Part shown: piece after piece, positions 1 to 8,763 of the stretch
How positions within the stretch are numbered: the stretch's first letter is position 1
Layout of the letters: each line of letters opens with the position of its first letter
NCBI GenBank assembly: GCA_905372155.1
Contig: CAJPNZ010000015.1
Coordinates: forward strand, 1 to 43,841
Direction: 5' to 3'
Length of the DNA: 43,841 bases
From: Propionibacteriaceae bacterium
GTDB taxonomy: Bacteria; Actinomycetota; Actinomycetes; Propionibacteriales; Propionibacteriaceae
Program-made: the position numbers and the translations under genes
The notes under the pieces: model-generated
Databases searched by the model: none
The model's input: the letters and a program-made list of their open reading frames with translations, nothing else
Told to the model about the DNA's origin: nothing

Positions 1-517
1 CCACCAGCGAGGACAAGGTGCCCGGGGCCGGTTCCTCACCCCGGCCCGGCAGCGTGGCGGCCAGCGGAACCACCCGTCCCGCGGCCATGCCGAGGGCCAT
101 CAGTCCCGGCCAGGTGCCTGGAGGTGCGACGCCGAGGGAGGCCACCTCCAGCAGCAGCACCACCAGCAACGAGGCCACCCCCATCGGGCCGATGTCGGAC
201 TGCTTCATGATCGCCCGCGCCTGCTCCGCGGGTTTCCGGGAGCCCAGCGCGTCCGCGACGTCCGCGGTGCCGTCCAGGTGCATGGCGCCGGTGGCGTAGG
301 CCACCGCCCCGACGGCCATCAAGGCCCCGAGGAACCGTGACCCGGACGCGGCGGCGGCCCCCCAGCCCAGCAGACCCGCGGCTGCCCCGAGCACCGCCCC
401 CAACCAGGGGAAGGCGAGGAGCCCGTCGGGGAAGTCGCGGTCGGTCCAGTCGTGTTTGCGCACCGGCAGCCAGGTGTACATGGCGACTGCGCTGTGGAAG
501 GCGCGCAGTGGGCGCAT
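1..517 (-). CDS. cobS: Adenosylcobinamide-GDP ribazoletransferase (cobalamin synthase), partial
   Basis: Integral-membrane enzyme that joins adenosylcobinamide-GDP to alpha-ribazole(-phosphate), the last assembly step of the cobalamin nucleotide loop. The reading frame starts at an ATG whose A is shared with the TGA of cobU and runs off the left edge, so about 172 residues are visible and the C-terminus is missing. Seen: a short N-terminal region (RPLRAFHSAVAMYTWLPV), alternating hydrophobic segments rich in Ala/Gly/Leu, and the CobS signature region HLDGTADVADAL followed by KQSDIGPMG, matching the family's acidic DG.AD motif and the downstream loop. It lies directly behind cobT and cobU with overlapping ends, so the three are almost certainly co-transcribed and translationally coupled. 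Identification rests on motif and neighbourhood together. Confidence 0.9.
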   Translation of the reverse strand, partial: MRPLRAFHSAVAMYTWLPVRKHDWTDRDFPDGLLAFPWLGAVLGAAAGLLGWGAAAASGSRFLGALMAVGAVAYATGAMHLDGTADVADALGSRKPAEQARAIMKQSDIGPMGVASLLVVLLLEVASLGVAPPGTWPGLMALGMAAGRVVPLAATLPGRGEEPAPGTLSSLV

Positions 518-1053
518 CAGGCCCCCTTCACCGGCACGGGAATGCCGGCCACGCACAGCCAGACCCGGTCGGCGACCGCTGCGACCCGCATGTTGAGGCG
601 CCCCAGCTGGTCGGTGAACAACCTGCCGGAGCTGGTTGCCGGAACCACGCCGAGCCCCACCTCGTTGCTGACGAACACCACCGGCCTGCGGGTGGCGCGC
701 AGCGCGGCCAAGAACTCCTCCAGCCGGTTCTCCAGGCGCCCCAGGGCCTCCGGGTCCCGGTCCCAGCAGCCGTCGTCGAGCAACCTCGTCAGCCACACCC
801 CCAGGCAGTCGACCAGCATGGGGGTGGTGTCGTCGCGGTGAAGCTCGGCGGCCAGGTCGATGGTCTCGACCGTCTCCCAGTGGGAGGGGCGGCGGGCCCG
901 GTGGATCCTGAGCCGCTCCACCCATTCGGGATCGTCGGGGCGCACCTCGGAGGTGGCCACGTAGGAAACCCCGGGTTCATCGGCGAGCAGCGACTCCGCG
1001 AAGGTCGATTTTCCGGAACGGGTCCCGCCCAGGATCAGCGCGGAACCCTTCAC
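517..1053 (-). CDS. cobU: Adenosylcobinamide kinase / adenosylcobinamide-phosphate guanylyltransferase
   Basis: Bifunctional cytosolic enzyme that phosphorylates adenosylcobinamide and then transfers GMP to it, giving the GDP-activated substrate for CobS. The 178-residue length is typical. Residues 9-16 (GGTRSGKS) form the P-loop. His51 in IHRARRPSHW lies where the family carries the histidine that is guanylylated. Later segments (PMLVDCLGVWLTRLL, FVSNEVGLGVVP) match the conserved core. The ATG overlaps the cobT TGA by 4 nt and the TGA overlaps the cobS ATG by 1 nt. Nothing appears truncated or degenerate. Confidence 0.95.
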   Translation of the reverse strand: MKGSALILGGTRSGKSTFAESLLADEPGVSYVATSEVRPDDPEWVERLRIHRARRPSHWETVETIDLAAELHRDDTTPMLVDCLGVWLTRLLDDGCWDRDPEALGRLENRLEEFLAALRATRRPVVFVSNEVGLGVVPATSSGRLFTDQLGRLNMRVAAVADRVWLCVAGIPVPVKGA

Positions 1054-2120
1054 GCCTTCGACACTCCCTGGCCGCTGAAGGTACCCATCTCGTTCATGAT
1101 GAGAGCGGCCGCCCTGACCAGCGGCAGCGCCAGGGCACCGCCGGAACCCTCACCGAGCCGCAGGTCGAGGTCGACCAGCCCACGCAGCCCGAGGGCCTCG
1201 TGGGCGGCGGTGATGGCGGGTTCCACACCGGCGTGCCCGGCGATCAGGTAGCCGACGACGTCCGGGCAGATGGCGCGGGCGACGAGGGCCGCGGAGCAGG
1301 AAACCACCCCGTCGAGAACCACGGGGACGCGCCTGGCCGCGGCTGCCAGCATGAGCCCGGTCATGGCGGCGTGTTCGAAACCACCGACGGCGGCCAACGC
1401 GCCGACCGCGTCTCCCGCGGCGAGCAGATCATTCACCCCGCCGACCGCGAGTCCCTTCTCGATGACCGCCACCTTGTGGGCGAGCATCTCGTCATCGGCC
1501 CCGGCCCCCCTGCCTGTGACCTCGGATACGGACCTCCCGGTGAACGCGGCCGTCAGGGCCGCGGCGGGCGTGGTGTTGGCGAGCCCGACCTCACCGGGCA
1601 CCAGCACGTCGGCCCCGGCGGCGATGGCGGCGTTGGCGGCCTCGATGCCGACGCCGATCGCCTCCAGGGCCTGCTCCACGGTCATGGCCGGGCCCGAGGT
1701 GAAGTCGGCGGTGCCTGCCGCGATGCGGCGGTCCACGGTGCCCTCGGCGTGCTGCAGCAGACCGACGTCGAACACCTCGGTTCCGGCCCCGAAGGCCCGG
1801 GAGATCACGCACACCCCGGCGAACCCGATGGCGATCCCGGTGGCCATCTGGACGCTGACCTCCTGGGGCCAAGGCGTGACACCCTGCGCGTAGACCCCGT
1901 GGTCGGCGGCGAAAACGATCACCTTCGGACGTGAAGGCACGGGCGGCGGGCACTGGGCGGCGATTCCGCAGAGCCGCACCCCGATGGATTCGAGTTCCCC
2001 GAGGGAACCGGGGGGTTTGGTCAGGTCGTCCTGCCGGGCGCGGCCCGCCTGGAGCCAGGCATCCTCAACGGGGGCGATGCGGGCGGCGAGCTCGGACAGC
2101 TCGGCTGGGGTGAGGGCCAT
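1050..2120 (-). CDS. cobT: Nicotinate-nucleotide--dimethylbenzimidazole phosphoribosyltransferase
   Basis: Makes alpha-ribazole-5'-phosphate from nicotinate mononucleotide and 5,6-dimethylbenzimidazole, the lower-ligand donor for CobS. 356 residues, the usual size. The C-terminal GEGSGGALALP segment carries Glu324, which corresponds to the catalytic glutamate of the Salmonella enzyme. The FAADHGVYAQGVTPWPQEVS and GEVGLANTTPAAAL segments are family hallmarks. The start is supported by an AGGA ribosome-binding sequence about 10 nt upstream. A TAGCCT hexamer at 2197-2202 (minus strand) could be the -10 of a promoter for cobT-cobU-cobS with a leader of about 70 nt, too short for a cobalamin riboswitch. 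First gene of the cobalamin cluster, 92 bp behind rseP. Confidence 0.95.
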   Translation of the reverse strand: MALTPAELSELAARIAPVEDAWLQAGRARQDDLTKPPGSLGELESIGVRLCGIAAQCPPPVPSRPKVIVFAADHGVYAQGVTPWPQEVSVQMATGIAIGFAGVCVISRAFGAGTEVFDVGLLQHAEGTVDRRIAAGTADFTSGPAMTVEQALEAIGVGIEAANAAIAAGADVLVPGEVGLANTTPAAALTAAFTGRSVSEVTGRGAGADDEMLAHKVAVIEKGLAVGGVNDLLAAGDAVGALAAVGGFEHAAMTGLMLAAAARRVPVVLDGVVSCSAALVARAICPDVVGYLIAGHAGVEPAITAAHEALGLRGLVDLDLRLGEGSGGALALPLVRAAALIMNEMGTFSGQGVSKA

Positions 2121-2212
2121 GTGGTCACGTCCTTAGCTTGATTGCCGATGTGGCCGGCCAGTCCAGGTCGCACGAACCGGCCGGAGCGCACCGCCGAGGC
2201 TAGCATCCCCGC

Positions 2213-3499
2213 TCAGAACAGCTTGATGGGGCTGATGATGTCAGCCAGGATCAGCACCACGCCGCCAATGAGCAGGAATCCACCGACCGCGTAGGCCACC
2301 GGCAGCATCTTCGCGGTGTCGACGGGGCCCGGGTCGCTCCTGCCTCGCAGCCGCGCAATGCCGCGTCGCAGGGCCTCGTAGAGCGCCCCGGCGATGTGGC
2401 CGCCGTCGAGGGGAAGCAGCGGTACCAGGTTCAGCAACGCGACGAACAGGTTGACGCTGCCGAGCAGCGACAACCACGTGACTGCGCGGTCCTGGATCGG
2501 CAGCGAGTCCGCCACCGCGATCTCCCCCGCCACCCGGCTGGCACCGACCACGGAGATCGGGCTGTTGATGTCGCGTTCCGCTCCTGTGACGAGCCCGACC
2601 CCGACGTTCCAGACCCGCACGGGGAAGGAGGCCAGGGCAACCAGCGACATCCGCGTGGTGGTCCACATCTGTCCCGCCGTTTCGATCACGCCACCGCGGA
2701 CCAGTTCCCGGCCGGGTGAGACGCCGAGGAAACCTGCCTCCACCCTGGAGGTCGGGTCGAGTTTGTCGGGCACCGACTGGATGATGGTGTTCACGGTGGG
2801 CAGCTCGATGATCCTGCCGCCGCGTTCGACCGTGATCGTGGCGGCGCCGTCGCGGTTCGCGCGAATCAGGTCGGTCAGCTCGTCCCAGCTGCCGACCCTG
2901 TGGCCGTTGAAGGCCACCACCTTGTCCCCCACCATGACGCCCGCCCGTTTCGCTGGGGTCTGGGGATCGCCCTCCTGACAGGTGGCGGGAGTGCGGTCGG
3001 CGGGGATGACGCAGTCGTTGACGACCGTCACGTCCAGCGTCGACTGCAAGGTGCCGTGGAACAGGTTGATCCCCAGGAAGATCAGGAAGGCAAGCAGGAG
3101 GTTCATGGCGGGCCCGCCGAGCATGACGATGACCTTCTGCCACACCGGTTTCTGGTGGAACAACCGCCCGTCATCGGCGGGGGTGATCTCCTCGTACTCG
3201 TAGCTGCGGGCCCGGTCGGCCAGCCGGGTGAGCCAGCCCTTGGGCTTGTCAGACTGCTTCTCGGGCGGGTACATCCCGACCAACCGGACGTAGCCACCGA
3301 GCAGGAAGAGTTTGAATCCGTACTCGGTCTCGCCCCGTTTCCGGGACCAGATGGTCCGGCCGAATCCGACGAAATACTGGGTCACCTTGACCCCGAAGAT
3401 CTTCGCCGGCACGAGGTGTCCGATCTCATGCAGGGCGATGGAAACCATGATCAGGGCGAAGAACAGCAGCGCCAGGCCGATCAGTACGAGAGTGTTCAA
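2213..3499 (-). CDS. rseP: Site-2 intramembrane zinc metalloprotease (RseP/Rip1 family)
   Basis: M50-family protease that cuts transmembrane substrates, typically anti-sigma factors, within the membrane; mycobacterial Rip1 is the characterised actinobacterial relative. Seen: N-terminal transmembrane helix with the zinc motif HEIGH (His24, Glu25, His28), a central PDZ-like region around residues 150-235 (KRAGVMVGDKVVAFNGHRVGSW), and the second active-site motif PLLPLDGGH with Asp365 in a C-terminal membrane segment. 428 residues. The ATG overlaps the dxr TGA by 4 nt, so the pair is translationally coupled, as in many actinobacteria. The gene that usually follows, ispG, is absent; the cobalamin genes stand there instead. 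Confidence 0.93.
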   Translation of the reverse strand: MNTLVLIGLALLFFALIMVSIALHEIGHLVPAKIFGVKVTQYFVGFGRTIWSRKRGETEYGFKLFLLGGYVRLVGMYPPEKQSDKPKGWLTRLADRARSYEYEEITPADDGRLFHQKPVWQKVIVMLGGPAMNLLLAFLIFLGINLFHGTLQSTLDVTVVNDCVIPADRTPATCQEGDPQTPAKRAGVMVGDKVVAFNGHRVGSWDELTDLIRANRDGAATITVERGGRIIELPTVNTIIQSVPDKLDPTSRVEAGFLGVSPGRELVRGGVIETAGQMWTTTRMSLVALASFPVRVWNVGVGLVTGAERDINSPISVVGASRVAGEIAVADSLPIQDRAVTWLSLLGSVNLFVALLNLVPLLPLDGGHIAGALYEALRRGIARLRGRSDPGPVDTAKMLPVAYAVGGFLLIGGVVLILADIISPIKLF

Positions 3500-4671
3500 G
3501 AAAGTTCCTCCACGAGTTCACGGGCACGTTCGCGGGCCGCAGCGTCCGCAGCCAGCACCGCTTCCAGGGTCAGTTCGGCATCCGGGACGTGCCCGGTCTC
3601 GAGGTGTTCGGCCAAGCACCGGGAAATCAGGTCCGTTATCCCCAGAAACCCGATCCTGTGATCACAGAAAGCGTCCACCAGCACCTCGTTGGCCGCGTTG
3701 TAGACGGCCGGGGCCGTGCCCGCGGCCTTCCCGGCGCGGCGGGCCAGCTCAACCGCCGGGAAGGTCGCGTCGTCCAGGGGTTCGAAGGTCCAGATCGCGG
3801 GTCTCGTCCAGTCACAGGGAACCGCGGTCCCTGGAAGCCTGTCCGGCCAGGTCAGCGCCAACCCGATGGGCAATCGCATGTCCGGCGGCGAGGCCTGCGC
3901 CAAGGTCGATCCGTCGGTGAACTCCACCATGGAGTGGACGACCGACTGGGGATGCACCGCCACGACGATGTCGTCGAGGCCGACTCCGTAGAGGAGGGCG
4001 GCCTCGATCAGCTCGAGTCCCTTGTTGACCAGGGTGGATGAGTTGATGGTGATGACCCGGCCCATTTTCCAGGTGGGATGGGCCATGGCCTCCTCGGGTG
4101 TCACGTCCGCGAGTCCCGCACGGCTGCGGCCCCGGAACGGCCCCCCAGATGCGGTCAGGATGAGCCGGGCCACCTCGTGGCGGCGTCCCCCGCGCAGGGC
4201 CTGGGCGAAGGCGGAGTGCTCGGAGTCGACGGCCACCAGCTGTTCCGGCGCCGCTAGGTCGGTGACCAGTCTCCCACCAATCACGAGAGATTCCTTGTTC
4301 GCCAGGGCCAGGGTACGACCGGACTCGAGCGCAGCCAGGGTGGGCTCCAGTCCCGCAGCCCCCGTGATGGCGTTCACCACCACGTCGCATTCCAGGGCGG
4401 CCAGCTCGGCCGCTGCCCCGGGACCGATCAGCAGTCGGGGTGCCTCGACCCCGCGCGCCGCGAGCTCGTGTTCCAGGTCCGCCGCTCTCTCCGCTCGGGC
4501 CAGGGCCACGTACGCGGGTCGGAAACGCTTCACCTGCTCGACCAGAAGTTCGATGTTGCCCCCCGATGCGGCCAGCGCCACCACATCGAATCGGTCGCGT
4601 CGGGAACCGATCACGTCGAGCGTCTGGGTGCCTATGGACCCGGTGGAGCCGAGTAGGACGATTCTTCGCAC
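3496..4671 (-). CDS. dxr: 1-deoxy-D-xylulose 5-phosphate reductoisomerase
   Basis: Second enzyme of the methylerythritol phosphate route to isoprenoids, converting DXP to MEP with NADPH. 391 residues. The N-terminus carries the dinucleotide fold motif GSTGSIG (8-14). The downstream segments ALANKESLVIGG, VDSEHSAF and ILTASGGPFRG are the family's substrate and metal-binding motifs, and KMGRVITINSSTLVNKGLELIEA is conserved. The start is a GTG at 4671. A CACACT hexamer lies 6 nt upstream, so the gene may be read from its own weak leaderless promoter, while a strong hairpin at 4710-4747 separates it from gdhA. It overlaps rseP by 4 nt at its 3' end. Confidence 0.96.
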   Translation of the reverse strand: MRRIVLLGSTGSIGTQTLDVIGSRRDRFDVVALAASGGNIELLVEQVKRFRPAYVALARAERAADLEHELAARGVEAPRLLIGPGAAAELAALECDVVVNAITGAAGLEPTLAALESGRTLALANKESLVIGGRLVTDLAAPEQLVAVDSEHSAFAQALRGGRRHEVARLILTASGGPFRGRSRAGLADVTPEEAMAHPTWKMGRVITINSSTLVNKGLELIEAALLYGVGLDDIVVAVHPQSVVHSMVEFTDGSTLAQASPPDMRLPIGLALTWPDRLPGTAVPCDWTRPAIWTFEPLDDATFPAVELARRAGKAAGTAPAVYNAANEVLVDAFCDHRIGFLGITDLISRCLAEHLETGHVPDAELTLEAVLAADAAARERARELVEELS

Positions 4672-4709
4672 CCAGACAGTGTGTCACGACGCACCAACCG
4701 TGTCTCGGA

Positions 4710-4747
4710 ACGACGTCGCCGGGCCCAATGCAGTCCGGCGGCGTCGC
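4710..4747 (-). terminator. Hairpin terminator downstream of gdhA
   Basis: On the minus strand a 13-nt arm and its partner pair at 12 of 13 positions (one C-A mismatch, one G-U wobble at the base) around a 12-nt loop. It begins 7 nt after the gdhA stop and ends 38 nt before dxr. There is no U-tract, as is common for high-GC actinobacterial hairpin terminators. Termination itself is inferred from position and stability. Confidence 0.55.
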
Positions 4748-4753
4748 AATGTC

Positions 4754-6091
4754 TCAGACGAGCCCGAAGGCCTGCATGGCGTTCGCCACCTTGATGAAAC
4801 CAGTGATATTGGCGCCGACGACGTAGTCACCGGGGGCGCCGTACTCCTCGGCGGTGGCGGCGCACATGTCGTGGATGTTGCGCATGATGCCGGTCAGGCG
4901 TTCCTCGGTGTACTCGAAGGTCCACGAGTCGCGCATGGCGTTCTGCTGCATCTCCAGACCCGAGGTGGCCACACCGCCGGCGTTCGCCGCCTTGCCCGGG
5001 GCGAACAACACCCCGGCGTCCTGGAAGGCGTGGATGCCCTCAGGGGTGGTGGGCATGTTGGCGCCCTCGACCACGGCCTTGACGCCGTTGCGGATCAGGG
5101 TGGCGGCATGTTCCCCGTTCAGCTCGTTCTGGGTAGCGCAGGGCAGGGCGACGTCCACGGGCACGTCCCAGATCGAACCGCCCTTGCCCAGTTCGGCGCT
5201 GTCGCGGCGGGAGGCGTAGTCGGCGATGCGGCCGCGTTCCACCTCCTTGACCTGCTTCAGCAGCTCGACGTCGATGCCCGCCTCGTCCACGACGTAGCCG
5301 GAGGAGTCGGAGCAGGCGACGACCTTCCCGCCGAGCTGCTGAACCTTCTCGATGGCGTAGGTGGCCACGTTCCCGGAACCCGAGACCGTGACGCGCTTGC
5401 CGTCGAAGACGTCGCCGCGGGCCTTCAGCATTTCCTGTGTGAAGGCCACGACGCCGTAGCCGGTTGCCTCGGTGCGAACCAGCGAACCGCCCCAGTCGAG
5501 GCCCTTGCCGGTCAGCACACCGGACTCGTAGCGGTTGGTGATCCGCTTGTACTGGCCGAACATGTAGCCGATCTCGCGGCCGCCGACGCCGATGTCACCG
5601 GCGGGCACGTCGGTGTACTCACCCAGGTGGCGGTACAGCTCGGTCATGAAGGACTGGCAGAAACGCATCACCTCGGCATCCGACCTGCCGTGCGGGTTGA
5701 AATCGGAACCGCCCTTGCCGCCGCCGATGGGCAGGCCGGTCAGGGAGTTCTTGAAGATCTGCTCGAATCCCAGGAATTTGATGATGCCCAGGTAGACCGA
5801 GGGATGGAAACGCAAACCACCCTTGTAGGGGCCGAGAGCCGAGTTGAATTCGACGCGGAAACCGCGGTTGACCTGCACCGTTCCCCGGTCGTCCACCCAG
5901 GGGACACGGAAGATGATCTGACGCTCGGGCTCGCAGATGCGCTCCAAGATCTTGTCCTCGAGGTAGCCCGGATTCTTCTTGATGACGGGCTCGAGACTCT
6001 CGAAGACCTCCCGGACGGCCTGGTGGAACTCGGCCTCTCCGGGGTTACGGGCAACCACGGACTCGAAGATGGACTGCAACTGCTGATCCAT
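4754..6091 (-). CDS. gdhA: NADP-specific glutamate dehydrogenase
   Basis: Converts 2-oxoglutarate and ammonia to glutamate, the low-affinity route of ammonia assimilation. 445 residues, typical of the hexameric bacterial NADP(H) type. Seen: substrate-binding KGGLRFHP (Lys90), Lys114, the catalytic GGGKGGSDF motif with Lys126, PAGDIGVGGREIG with Asp166, and the nucleotide-binding GSGNVATYA. The ATG follows a GAGGAG ribosome-binding site. It sits between rlmN and dxr, which are closer neighbours in many actinobacterial genomes, so gdhA looks inserted into a conserved block. It has its own downstream hairpin and probably its own promoter in the 88-bp gap before it. Confidence 0.96.
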   Translation of the reverse strand: MDQQLQSIFESVVARNPGEAEFHQAVREVFESLEPVIKKNPGYLEDKILERICEPERQIIFRVPWVDDRGTVQVNRGFRVEFNSALGPYKGGLRFHPSVYLGIIKFLGFEQIFKNSLTGLPIGGGKGGSDFNPHGRSDAEVMRFCQSFMTELYRHLGEYTDVPAGDIGVGGREIGYMFGQYKRITNRYESGVLTGKGLDWGGSLVRTEATGYGVVAFTQEMLKARGDVFDGKRVTVSGSGNVATYAIEKVQQLGGKVVACSDSSGYVVDEAGIDVELLKQVKEVERGRIADYASRRDSAELGKGGSIWDVPVDVALPCATQNELNGEHAATLIRNGVKAVVEGANMPTTPEGIHAFQDAGVLFAPGKAANAGGVATSGLEMQQNAMRDSWTFEYTEERLTGIMRNIHDMCAATAEEYGAPGDYVVGANITGFIKVANAMQAFGLV

Positions 6092-6179
6092 TCGGACTCC
6101 TCGTTAGTTGGTTTCAGCTTCTGACCTGCGGAAGCCTAGCCACGGTTTGTGAACAATGCGTTTCAATCCGGCAACCATC

Positions 6180-7304
6180 TCAAACCCCCGCGGTCTCGCG
6201 GGCCGCGAGCTGTCCGCAGGCCCCGTCGATCTCGGAACCGCGGGTGTCGCGCAGGGTCACGGGCACCCCGCGTCTTTCGAGCGTGGCGATGAAGGCCGCC
6301 TCGTCCTTTGGGCGGGAGGCCGTCCAGCGCGACCCCGGGGTCGGGTTGAGGGGGATCAGGTTGACGTGCACCCATCCCCAGTCGCCGCGCCGTTTCAGGA
6401 CGTCCGCGAGCAGGTTCGCGCGGGAAACGGAATCGTTGATGTCGCGCATCAGGGCGTACTCGATGCTGACGCGGCGCCTGGTGACCCGTGCGTATTCCCA
6501 GGCGGCGTCGACCACCTCGGTGACGCTCCACCGGTTGTTCACCGGGACGATCTCGTTGCGCAGGTCGTCGTCGGGAGCGTGCAGGGAGACCGCGAGGGTC
6601 ACGGGAAGCTCCTCCCCCGCGAGGCGCCCGATCTGCGGCACCAGGCCGACGGTGGACACGGTGATGCCCCGGGCACTCATCCCGAAACCTTTGGGCACGG
6701 GGGCGATCAGGGTGCGGATGGTTCCCAGTACCGCCTTGTAGTTGGCCAGCGGCTCTCCCATCCCCATGAAGACAATGTTGTTGAGCCTGCCGGTGGCCCC
6801 CGGAACCTCCCCGGCGGCCAGCATCCGGTTGGCCGCGAAGGCCTGGACGGCGATCTCGGCCCGCGACAGGTTGCGTTTCAGCCCGCCCTGCCCGGTGGCG
6901 CAGAAGGGACACGCCATTCCGCAGCCCGCCTGGGAGCTGATGCACAGGGTGGAGCGGTTCGGGTAGCGCATGAGCACGGATTCCAGGAGGGAGCCGTCGT
7001 GCAGCCGCCACAGGGTCTTGACGGTGCGTCCCCGGTCGGCGCTCAGCCTGCGCACCTGGGTGAGCAGGGGTGGGAAGAGCTGCTCGGCCAGGTCCTCCCG
7101 GATCGCCGCGGGAAGATCCGTCCAGGCCGTGACCTCGTCGCTGAGGCCGTCGAAGACGTGGCGGGAGATCTGGTCGGCCCGGAAAGCGGGCAGACCGAAG
7201 GACTTCATGGCGGCACGTCGCTCGGGCACGTCGAAGTCGAGCCAGTGCTTCGGGGCCCTGCCGCGGGCGGGTGCGTCGAAGACCAGCGGAAGATGATTCG
7301 GCAC
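6180..7304 (-). CDS. rlmN: Dual-specificity 23S rRNA (A2503)/tRNA (A37) C2-methyltransferase
   Basis: Radical-SAM methyltransferase that methylates C2 of A2503 in 23S rRNA and of A37 in some tRNAs. 374 residues. The iron-sulfur cluster cysteines are in CGMACPFC (Cys128, Cys132, Cys135). Cys121 and Cys363 occupy the positions of the two mechanistic cysteines of E. coli RlmN (Cys118 and Cys355). MGMGEPLANY and SLHAPDD are also diagnostic. The start is a GTG one nucleotide beyond the cdsA TGA, so translation probably continues by re-initiation from cdsA. Confidence 0.95.
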   Translation of the reverse strand: MPNHLPLVFDAPARGRAPKHWLDFDVPERRAAMKSFGLPAFRADQISRHVFDGLSDEVTAWTDLPAAIREDLAEQLFPPLLTQVRRLSADRGRTVKTLWRLHDGSLLESVLMRYPNRSTLCISSQAGCGMACPFCATGQGGLKRNLSRAEIAVQAFAANRMLAAGEVPGATGRLNNIVFMGMGEPLANYKAVLGTIRTLIAPVPKGFGMSARGITVSTVGLVPQIGRLAGEELPVTLAVSLHAPDDDLRNEIVPVNNRWSVTEVVDAAWEYARVTRRRVSIEYALMRDINDSVSRANLLADVLKRRGDWGWVHVNLIPLNPTPGSRWTASRPKDEAAFIATLERRGVPVTLRDTRGSEIDGACGQLAARETAGV

Positions 7305-7305
7305 G

Positions 7306-8178
7306 TCAGCCCCCCATGCCCAGGTGCAGGACGAGCCAGCCCATCGGCATCGCCACCAGCATCGAGTCCAGGCGATCCATGAAACCTCCGTGTCCCGGCA
7401 GGAAATTGGACATGTCCTTCAGCCCTGCGTCTCGTTTGATCAAGGATTCCACGAGATCCCCCAGCGTCGCGGCGGGTGCGATGCACAATCCCAGGACCAG
7501 GCCCAGCTCCCAGGAAGCGCCCAGGCACCAGAGAGCCGCCACCACCCCGACGATTGCGGAGGTGATGATGGAACCCGCGAGTCCCTCCCAAGTTTTGGAG
7601 GGTGAGATGTGCGGCGCCATCTTGTGTCTTCCCAGCAGACTACCGACGGCGTACGCGCCGGTGTCGGAGGCCACCACGCAGGCCACCACCGCGATGATCC
7701 GCCGGGTGCCGCCGGACTCGGCCATCATCAACGGAATGAAAACCCCCATCAACGGGATGTAGGCGATGATCAGCGCGCTAGCGGCGATGTCGCGGATGAA
7801 ACCTTCCCGGGCCAGCAGCAACCGTGCCACCAGACATGCGACCACCGTCCCACAGACGCAGATCACGGCGAAGGTGGTGGGCGGCAGCCCCAGATTCCAC
7901 CGGAACATCGCATAGGCGCCGAGGACACTTACGAGGGTTCCCGCGACTATGGTTTTCACCTGCGCGTGCATCCCTTTGCGCAGCAGCGCCCGGTGGATCT
8001 CGATGACGGCCATGCTCAGCGAAGCGGCAGAGATCAGCACGAAGAACCAAGGGGCCCACAGCAGACCAACGGCCAGAGCAGCCAGTAGACCGAGCCCGAC
8101 GCCGATGGCCATCGGGAGATCCCGACCGACCTTCGGCGTCGGTGTCGGTATTGCCTGGGCTGGCTCCTGGGGTGACAT
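7306..8178 (-). CDS. cdsA: Phosphatidate cytidylyltransferase (CDP-diglyceride synthase)
   Basis: Membrane enzyme that activates phosphatidic acid with CTP to CDP-diacylglycerol, the precursor of all phospholipids. 290 residues with about eight hydrophobic segments (for example PMAIGVGLGLLAALAVGLLW near the N-terminus). The C-terminal region SLIKRDAGLKD...PGHGGFMDRLD matches the CDS family signature. SPSKTWEGLAGS is the second conserved block. The ATG shares its A with the frr TGA (TGATG), indicating coupled translation. Order frr-cdsA-rlmN is conserved among actinobacteria. Confidence 0.96.
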   Translation of the reverse strand: MSPQEPAQAIPTPTPKVGRDLPMAIGVGLGLLAALAVGLLWAPWFFVLISAASLSMAVIEIHRALLRKGMHAQVKTIVAGTLVSVLGAYAMFRWNLGLPPTTFAVICVCGTVVACLVARLLLAREGFIRDIAASALIIAYIPLMGVFIPLMMAESGGTRRIIAVVACVVASDTGAYAVGSLLGRHKMAPHISPSKTWEGLAGSIITSAIVGVVAALWCLGASWELGLVLGLCIAPAATLGDLVESLIKRDAGLKDMSNFLPGHGGFMDRLDSMLVAMPMGWLVLHLGMGG

Positions 8179-8735
8179 CAGACCTCGCTGAGTTCGGCTT
8201 CCTTGCTCTTGAGCAGCTCGTCAACCGCATCCACGTATTTCTTGGTGGTCACATCCATGGCCTTCTCCGCCCGAATCAGCTCGTCCTCGCTGATCTCAGA
8301 TTTCTTCTCGAGCTTCTTCAGCGCGTCGATGGCGTGGCGGCGAATGTTGCGCACGGCGATGCGGGCGTCCTCGGCCTTGGCCTTGGCGAGTTTGATGTAC
8401 TCCTTGCGACGCTCCTCCGTGAGCTGCGGCATGACGACCCGGATGGCGTTCCCGTCGTTGCTCGGGTTCACTCCGAGATCCGCTTCCCGGATGGCCTTCT
8501 CGATGGCCGAGATGGCGCTGCGGTCGAAGGGGGTGATCAGCATGGTCCGGGGGTCGGGCGAGTTGAACGTCGCAAGCTGCTGCAGTGGCGTCGGCGCCCC
8601 GTAGTAGTCCGCGTTGAGCCGGCTGAACATGGCGGGGTGGGCCCGGCCCGTGCGAATGGTCGACAGATCCTCGCGGGCGTGGTCCACCGCCTGCTGCATC
8701 CTGGACTGGGTTTCCTTCTCGACGTCGGCGATCAT
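8178..8735 (-). CDS. frr: Ribosome recycling factor
   Basis: Tightly folded cytosolic protein that, with EF-G, splits post-termination ribosomes. 185 residues, exactly the family length. Hallmarks are RTGRAHPAMFSRLNADYYGAPTPL, NPSNDGNAIRVVMPQLTEERRKEY and the charged C-terminal helix AEKAMDVTTKKYVDAVDELLKSKEAEL. An AAAGGAGA ribosome-binding site precedes the ATG. It lies 28 bp behind pyrH and overlaps cdsA by one base, consistent with a pyrH-frr-cdsA-rlmN transcript. Confidence 0.98.
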   Translation of the reverse strand: MIADVEKETQSRMQQAVDHAREDLSTIRTGRAHPAMFSRLNADYYGAPTPLQQLATFNSPDPRTMLITPFDRSAISAIEKAIREADLGVNPSNDGNAIRVVMPQLTEERRKEYIKLAKAKAEDARIAVRNIRRHAIDALKKLEKKSEISEDELIRAEKAMDVTTKKYVDAVDELLKSKEAELSEV

Positions 8736-8763
8736 TGCCGCTCTCCTTTACCTAATGGGGTTG

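Noticed and set aside
2152..2182. GGCCGG/CCGGCC inverted repeat as an rseP terminator
   Set aside because: Only 6 bp with a 19-nt loop in GC-rich DNA; too weak to call.
2121..2212. Cobalamin riboswitch before cobT
   Set aside because: The gap is only 92 bp and lacks the conserved B12-box and multi-helix layout.
4022..6124. Very long plus-strand open frame opposite gdhA and dxr
   Set aside because: It is the antisense of two well-recognised genes; long antisense frames are expected in high-GC DNA and its product has no recognisable motif.
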